The position numbers were made by a program, and so were the translations under genes. A DNA stretch of 64,000 nucleotides from Roseimicrobium gellanilyticum. GTDB taxonomy: Bacteria > Verrucomicrobiota > Verrucomicrobiia > Verrucomicrobiales > Verrucomicrobiaceae. Below, in pieces: positions 60,246-64,000 of this stretch. Positions within the stretch are counted from its first letter, which is position 1, and each line of letters starts with the position of its first letter. Where the stretch lies: contig NZ_QNRR01000002.1 in NCBI RefSeq assembly GCF_003315205.1, positions 838,881 through 902,880 of the forward strand, given 5' to 3'. The notes beneath the pieces are model-generated. The model had not been told where the DNA came from. It made no database searches and was given only the letters and a program-made list of their open reading frames with translations.

Positions 60246-60599
60246 TTACCTAGGAATCATTGGGTGGGGGGCATGCTGCCGTGCCGGTGTCGGCTTAATA
60301 GTCTGCTGCGGGTTGCGTCGCTGCGTTGTAGTTCTTTGGAGTTCCTGGAATTGACGTTCCAGTTGGGCCGCTGAATTGTTAAGGTCTTTCAAAGAGTCCG
60401 ACGTCATGCCCGAGGTTTGCTTCAGCCCTTGCGCAGCTGAGTCCACTACTGCTGTAAACAAAATAAATATCAGGACACAACCGACGATTCCTGTCAGGAC
60501 GCCGAGCGACATCACACCCACTAGAAAAATTACCACTCGCTTGTGCAACAGGTAAATCTTTCGCAAGGTCTCCGCTGAATCGTTGTTTAGTCCATTCAT
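60246..60599 (-). CDS. Small membrane protein with polar C-terminal helix
   Basis: 117 residues. One or two hydrophobic segments (VVIFLVGVMSLGVLTGIVGCVLIFILFTAVV, about 22-52) are followed by a helical polar stretch (SAAQGLKQTSGMTSDSLKDLNNSAAQLERQFQELQRTT) and a Pro/Gln/Arg-rich tail. Soluble N terminus of 20 residues (cytoplasmic if the polarity follows the positive-inside rule). Size and layout fit small virion or assembly proteins, but no family is recognised. Divergent from the plus-strand gene cluster. Confidence 0.6.
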   Translation of the reverse strand: MNGLNNDSAETLRKIYLLHKRVVIFLVGVMSLGVLTGIVGCVLIFILFTAVVDSAAQGLKQTSGMTSDSLKDLNNSAAQLERQFQELQRTTTQRRNPQQTIKPTPARQHAPHPMIPR

Positions 60600-60961
60600 A
60601 TGTTAATGAGGCACAAAGTTTCGCCTTCAGCAACCGGCGGCAGCGAGTAGTTTGTGCATCTGGGTACGTGGCACACGTACGCGAGTAGGGAAGTCACAGC
60701 AGCTTTTCCGCCTATCTACGAACCTACGGTTCATCGCCGCCCACTGCAGGTGTAAAACGGAACCTTTTCGACGTCCGACCACTATTCCGTTTGACGCCTG
60801 CATTGGGTTTCTAATCACCTCGCTACGCTCGCCGGAGCTTCGGTTACGGCTCTTGAGATGGGATAGCCTGAGTTCCTCAGGCTTTCGATGCACTTGTGCA
60901 TCTTAGTTAATAATAGTTCCACGTGGAACATAACATACTGTATCACACCACCTCCGAAGCT
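60600..60961. other. Intergenic region with several perfect palindromes, candidate regulatory or replication region
   Basis: Lies between divergent genes. It contains three hairpins or palindromes: GTACGTG-GCA-CACGTAC (60664-60680), GCCTGAG-TTC-CTCAGGC followed by TTT (60866-60885), and TGCACTTGTGCA (60889-60900). It also holds GTTCCACGTGGAAC (60916-60929). Short ORFs through it have no support. The density of palindromes in a 360-nt gap between small genes is unusual; promoters for both flanks must be here. Confidence 0.5.
60915..60930. promoter_or_regulatory. parS-like palindrome upstream of the plus-strand small-gene cluster
   Basis: AGTTCCACGTGGAACA holds a perfect 14-bp palindrome. It differs from the consensus chromosomal parS (TGTTTCACGTGAAACA) at three of sixteen positions. 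The position, 32 nt upstream of the first gene's ATG, also suits an operator for a repressor. Which of the two it is cannot be told here. Confidence 0.5.
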
Positions 60962-61204
60962 ATGAACAGATTGAACAAACTTGCCGAACTCGTTGACCTG
61001 CATATTAAGCGTCTCGAGGAATTCCACGCCGAGGACCAAGCAACCATCACTGCACTCTCCACCGAGGACCAATCTGCAAACAGCACAGTCGTCCGGGAGA
61101 GCTACAGCAGAGGTAGCAGACTGGCATTTGAAATCTCGCTGGGCAAGCTGCGCGACATCAAAATTGAGGTCTCGCGGATGCTGGAGAAAGGGGGTGCCGC
61201 GTGA
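60962..61204 (+). CDS. Small helical protein of unknown function
   Basis: 80 residues, all-helical: NRLNKLAELVDLHIKRLEEFHAED, STVVRESYSRGSRLAFEISLGKLRDIKIEVSRMLEKGG. No signal peptide; two amphipathic helices with a polar link. An upstream in-frame GTG would place its start on the palindromic site, so the ATG is preferred. Its stop (TGA) overlaps the next gene's GTG as GTGA, showing translational coupling in a tight three-gene operon. Confidence 0.6.
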   Translation: MNRLNKLAELVDLHIKRLEEFHAEDQATITALSTEDQSANSTVVRESYSRGSRLAFEISLGKLRDIKIEVSRMLEKGGAA

Positions 61205-61464
61205 GCGGGATTCGCTCCCTCGAGGTCCATCCATCCCAGATGGACCTCCTTTGCACCGCGACAACGCATCTGGTGCTTGCGTGCAAGCATGAGGCTGACG
61301 TCGCCCAGGACAATGGGTGGGACGCCAGCGCCGAGGAGTGGCGCACCAAGGCGGCTAAGGCAGAGCACCTGCAACGGACGCTCAATGAAATCAGGCAGGA
61401 ATTCGACCTGGACCCGCACTTCATCCTACAGGTAACCGTAGCTCCCGCATGCATCGTGCTATGA
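61201..61464 (+). CDS. Small helical protein of unknown function
   Basis: 87 residues with a GTG start, overlapping the previous stop by 4 nt. Mostly helical: HPSQMDLLCTATTHLVLACKHEADVAQ, DASAEEWRTKAAKAEHLQRTLNEIRQEFDLDP. Two cysteines lie 9 residues apart in one helix. No motif identifies a role. The next gene overlaps its stop by ATGA, so all three small genes are translated together. Confidence 0.6.
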   Translation: MSGIRSLEVHPSQMDLLCTATTHLVLACKHEADVAQDNGWDASAEEWRTKAAKAEHLQRTLNEIRQEFDLDPHFILQVTVAPACIVL

Positions 61465-61733
61465 CGGACGGCTTCTGCAAACATCCGTTCTGCTTGGAGC
61501 TGCCCGCCGAGGGCGGCTTCCGCAGGGCGGAATTCTGTTCGACCTCGTGCAGGGTAGGATACCACAGGCACCACAAGAAGAGGCTGCGTGCACTTTACAC
61601 CAACCTCACCGCTTACGCTTGGTCTCAGTCACCACTGCCATTCCTAGTCCGCGACCACGCAGTCGAGGTATACCGTATCTCGCACGGACTACCGGCACGG
61701 AAGAGAGGGCAAAGCCTGTCCGACCAGGTATAA
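61461..61733 (+). CDS. Small zinc-binding-like protein (Cys/His-rich)
   Basis: 90 residues. The N terminus has FCKHPFCLEL, then EFCSTSCRVGYHRHHKKR: C-x4-C and C-x3-C with a following H-x-H-H, enough for one zinc site. The rest (LYTNLTAYAWSQSPLPFLVRDHAVEVYRI) is alpha/beta. Short zinc-finger proteins of this style are often phage- or plasmid-borne and bind nucleic acid. Start MTDGFC overlaps the previous stop by ATGA. Last gene of the plus-strand cluster. Confidence 0.65.
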   Translation: MTDGFCKHPFCLELPAEGGFRRAEFCSTSCRVGYHRHHKKRLRALYTNLTAYAWSQSPLPFLVRDHAVEVYRISHGLPARKRGQSLSDQV

Positions 61734-61780
61734 CGTTAACCGGTACGTTTACGTTTCCTGCAGGAAGCATGAATTCCAAT

Positions 61781-61843
61781 CTGATACTTTTATCCCACGC
61801 CGGTGAGCTGCCTGGCGCGGGTTTTTCCATCTTAAAGTATCAG
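61781..61843. terminator. Nested inverted repeat between convergent genes, plus-strand terminator
   Basis: Outer arms CTGATACTTT/AAAGTATCAG (10 bp, perfect) enclose an inner GC-rich stem CCCACGCC/GGCGCGGG (one A-C mismatch) with a T run (GTTTTT) after it on the plus strand. The inner part is a good terminator for the plus-strand cluster; the outer arms allow a long cruciform that overlaps the stop codon of the minus-strand gene. Confidence 0.68.
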
Positions 61844-62127
61844 TTGCTGTCTACCTCGTCCGAGATGCGATTGCGCTTGCTCGGAGGACGCCGCATCCTT
61901 TTACTCCGACAGTCATCCGTTTCGCAAAACCAGCTTCCATCCTTAGTCCTCGCCGAGACGAGCTGATGAGGCCGGGCGAAAAGTACGTCGCCATTGTCTA
62001 GGCTCAGAATCCACCACCGTGCAAGATTTCTCGATCCAGACATCTTAAGGTCAGCTTTCGTCACATGTCTCACGATGCGGCCGTTGATTCTTTGGTTCCA
62101 GTCTGTGCGCCAATCGGGTTTCGCCAT
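61840..62127 (-). CDS. Small protein of unknown function downstream of the secretin
   Basis: 95 residues, no signal peptide. N terminus KPDWRTDWNQRINGRIVRHVTKADLKM, then ARWWILSLDNGDVLFARPHQLV and a basic tail (CRSKRMRRPPSKRNRI). The C-terminal charge and aromatic strands suggest nucleic-acid or protein binding. It lies 7 nt after the 114-residue gene on the same strand and probably ends the secretin operon. Not recognised. Confidence 0.55.
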   Translation of the reverse strand: MAKPDWRTDWNQRINGRIVRHVTKADLKMSGSRNLARWWILSLDNGDVLFARPHQLVSARTKDGSWFCETDDCRSKRMRRPPSKRNRISDEVDSN

Positions 62128-62134
62128 ACGTTAG

Positions 62135-62479
62135 TTAAGGTTGTTTAAGTTCCTCCTGCAAAAGTCCAAATTTTCCGGGGACAGGGGCGCTGGTCACGGA
62201 GCACACGGGTCCCGACACGCTTTCCGGCCACGTCGAGGCGTCCTCACTATCGCCACGCCAATAGCGCCCAGCAGCCTTACAGAGACGCATACGAGCCCAA
62301 TCCCGCTCCATGGACTTCTTGGCATCCAAACGCGTCTGTGGAGGCCTCTGTGGGTCCTCTGCTATCGCACGCCATTTCTCGGCGTCGCGATACCAGTGAT
62401 AGTAACCAAGCCAAAGCGTGCACCGGCGCTCGCGTGTGTGCCACTCGCGCCAGAGTTCCTCTGATGCTGCTTTGCTCAT
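62135..62479 (-). CDS. Small protein of unknown function, overlapping the secretin gene
   Basis: 114 residues, no signal peptide. Trp/Tyr/Arg-rich first half: ELWREWHTRERRCTLWLGYYHWYRDAEKWRAIAEDPQRPP, then MERDWARMRLCKAAGRYWRG; the end is disordered (SGPVCSVTSAPVPGK). The start overlaps the secretin stop by 4 nt (ATGA), so translation is coupled. Function unknown; no similarity to pilotins was seen, for example no signal peptide or lipobox. Confidence 0.55.
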   Translation of the reverse strand: MSKAASEELWREWHTRERRCTLWLGYYHWYRDAEKWRAIAEDPQRPPQTRLDAKKSMERDWARMRLCKAAGRYWRGDSEDASTWPESVSGPVCSVTSAPVPGKFGLLQEELKQP

Positions 62480-63876
62480 TTGCCGAAAAGGTTGCTCACG
62501 TCTCTGGCGCCAGCCTCTGCCGGCAGTGGCGCCCTTCGCGCTGTTTCAAACGCGGCAACTCGCGGCGTCACGAAGAGAAGGATTTCCTTGGTCTCTACGC
62601 CCTTCTTCCTGCTGCCAAACAGCACACGCAGGCCGGGCACCTTCACGAGGCCTGGGATACCGGTGGTAGTCTCTGTGTCTCTACGCGTGCGCAGACCGCC
62701 GAGAAACACCGTCTCAGAGTCTCCACCAACCACAATGTTTTCAACGCCCTGCTCACTGATGTTCGGCAGGCTGTCGCCCTGCACCTCGCTAAAGCCAGTG
62801 ATGTCGTTTTTCTGCTGCTTGAAGTCGAGACGTATCTTTCCGCCTGCGAGCAAGTGAGGCGTTACCGTCAGCTCCAGACGCACCGGCAAATACTCCGTGG
62901 TCCGCACCGTGGCAGTCTCCGTCACCGTTCGCCCAGGTATCGGCACGCGCTCACCAACATAGATGTTCGCCTCCTTGTGATTGAGCGTTTGCAGCTTCGG
63001 ACGCTGGATGATGCGGAAATTCTCGAGCTTCGCGAGGGCCTGTAGCACTGCCGTGTAATCCTTCCCAACCTGTCCGAAGAGTGTCAGGCCTTCACCACCG
63101 AAGAGGGCAGGGGAGCCGCTCCGCACCTGAGCCAAGTCAATGAGGCTGGCACCGCGTATGGTACCAGCCAAGCGCAGCGACTCCGTTGCCTGCGTGAACA
63201 CTTGGGACCAGTCCACGCCCACACTTTTGGAATCGTTGAACGTGTACTCCGCTATGACGACCTCCAACTCGACCATGGCGGGCGCTTGGTCCATCTCCTG
63301 AGCCATGCGCAGCAGCTTTTCGCGGCCCTCCTGTGGGCCGTAGCAGGTGATTGCATTGCTCGCGTAGTCTGGCACCACCCGGAGCCCAAACGCAGCTAGA
63401 ATCCCGCCTACCTGCAAAGGAGCAGCCGCGGGAATTACAGCGTCACCACCGGGCAACACGGGCGCACCCACACTGGACCCCGGAGACGTGATTTCTCCCA
63501 CAACCCGCGACTGCACAGGATTGCCACCGAACTGCGGCTGATTACCTGCCCCAATGGCCGAAAGGAATTCCACCACAGGCAGCGACCGGAAGACGAAGCG
63601 TTGCGCGTCCAGTTCCACCACACGGCGGCGCATGGAGACACGCCCACGTTCCTGCACCACCTCGACGCCTTCCAGCTCCAGTGAATCGCGTATCCACTGC
63701 GCTGCATGCTCCGACTCCATGGGCCGCATGGCCCGCACCGTCACCCGACGCTCTACAAGCTCAGGGTGCACCATGACGCGAAGGCCTGTGCATTCCTCAT
63801 ACACGTCTGCGACCTCCTGCACGGGCACCCCTTCGAACTGCAAGCTGACCACCCCAACTAGGACAGCGAAAATCAT
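62476..63876 (-). CDS. Secretin (GspD/PilQ/pIV-like outer-membrane channel)
   Basis: 466 residues. A short hydrophobic N terminus (MIFAVLVGVVSL) could be a minimal signal peptide. N0-like domain about 12-60 (GVPVQEVADVYEECTGLRVMV) is followed by an N-domain with VPDYASNAITCYGPQEGREKLLRM (about 168-190), then the secretin domain: VELEVVIAE (202-210), RPKLQTLNHKEANIYVGERVPI and the C-terminal GIPGLVKVPGLRVLFGSRKK and EILLFVTPRV. Size fits filamentous-phage pIV or short pilus secretins. Its neighbours are tiny unknown genes, not pilus or type II genes, which favours a phage origin. Confidence 0.85.
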   Translation of the reverse strand: MIFAVLVGVVSLQFEGVPVQEVADVYEECTGLRVMVHPELVERRVTVRAMRPMESEHAAQWIRDSLELEGVEVVQERGRVSMRRRVVELDAQRFVFRSLPVVEFLSAIGAGNQPQFGGNPVQSRVVGEITSPGSSVGAPVLPGGDAVIPAAAPLQVGGILAAFGLRVVPDYASNAITCYGPQEGREKLLRMAQEMDQAPAMVELEVVIAEYTFNDSKSVGVDWSQVFTQATESLRLAGTIRGASLIDLAQVRSGSPALFGGEGLTLFGQVGKDYTAVLQALAKLENFRIIQRPKLQTLNHKEANIYVGERVPIPGRTVTETATVRTTEYLPVRLELTVTPHLLAGGKIRLDFKQQKNDITGFSEVQGDSLPNISEQGVENIVVGGDSETVFLGGLRTRRDTETTTGIPGLVKVPGLRVLFGSRKKGVETKEILLFVTPRVAAFETARRAPLPAEAGARDVSNLFGK

Positions 63877-63878
63877 AC

Positions 63879-64000
63879 TCAGTCGTCGCCCCCTCCTGAA
63901 GCGATTCGAAACGCGTTAAAGATTATTTGGACTCCGAGCCCGAGCCCGGCACCGGTGCCGAACCCCATGAAGACCAAGAACGCCGTGTATTGGAAATAGC
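63879..64000 (-). CDS. Small membrane protein (5' part beyond window edge)
   Basis: The last 39 residues are visible: YFQYTAFLVFMGFGTGAGLG followed by LGVQIIFNAF and RIASGGGDD. A single glycine-patterned membrane helix with a short acidic end matches the style of minor coat proteins (pVI, pVII or pIX) and similar small membrane proteins. It ends 2 nt before the secretin start, so the two are coupled. The N-terminal part lies outside the window. Confidence 0.5.
   Translation of the reverse strand, partial: YFQYTAFLVFMGFGTGAGLGLGVQIIFNAFRIASGGGDD

Noticed and set aside
60627-60893. 88-residue minus-strand ORF in the palindromic intergenic region
   Set aside because: Overlaps the hairpins; Arg/Ser-rich with no structure; likely non-coding.
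1-64000. CRISPR array, rRNA operon or riboswitch
   Set aside because: No regular direct repeats with spacers, no rRNA segments and no recognised riboswitch fold were seen anywhere in the window.

Overview
The window looks like a chromosomal segment from a Gram-negative, fairly GC-rich bacterium. The most consistent assignment is Verrucomicrobiota or a close PVC relative. Reasons: Kdo/LPS genes (waaA, kdsB, an arabinose-5-phosphate isomerase), many secreted proteins and small lipoproteins of no known family, an SHD1-like protein, two separate flotillin loci, and a kaiC-kaiB-kaiB-histidine kinase cassette. This assignment is inference from gene content; no rRNA or phylogenetic marker search could be run.

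Layout. 1-8 kb: a truncated secreted esterase, an acyltransferase-3 membrane protein, unknown secreted or lipoproteins, tRNA-Asp, and a tandem pair of membrane-anchored paralogues. 7.8-10.4 kb: a minus-strand phospholipid operon (CDP-alcohol phosphatidyltransferase, PlsC, small membrane protein, CdsA). 10.5-18 kb: an LMW-phosphatase/ArsC-like protein, two cupins, a phosphodiesterase, a rhomboid lacking the usual serine, overlapping rsmD and waaA, tRNA-Glu, and MarC. 18.3-21 kb: flotillin / SRPBCC / NfeD operon. 21-24.7 kb: RbsB-RbsA-RbsC-type sugar ABC transporter. 24.8-31 kb: glycosyltransferase, KdsD/KpsF, a Ser/Asp-rich lipoprotein, an alkyltransferase-like protein, tRNA-Leu, an SHD1 protein and FloA. 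31-41.5 kb: ABC ATPase, gluconokinase, AddB-AddA, and a LuxR-type TPR regulator. 41.5-45.8 kb: kaiC, two kaiB and a hybrid histidine kinase in one minus-strand operon. 46-54.8 kb: cupin, TPR protein, kdsB-pyrG, a PP2C phosphatase and small unknown proteins.

From about 54.8 kb to the right edge the character changes to an accessory region. It has short genes, long non-coding stretches, relics and repeats: a pseudogene copy of a small gene, a decayed RAYT transposase, an intact RAYT between inverted REP-like units, and a 37-nt tRNA-Leu fragment. These are followed by tiny, tightly overlapping genes, palindromic intergenic regions, a secretin, and a truncated small membrane protein. The last part (about 58.8-64.0 kb, running off the edge) is best read as a candidate filamentous-phage (inovirus-like) element. 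That rests on secretin plus context only, because no replication initiator or Zot-type ATPase is visible.

Three distinct REP-like palindrome families, each as an inverted pair, occur at 17986-18317, 24691-24794 and 57075-58475. The third flanks the RAYT gene.
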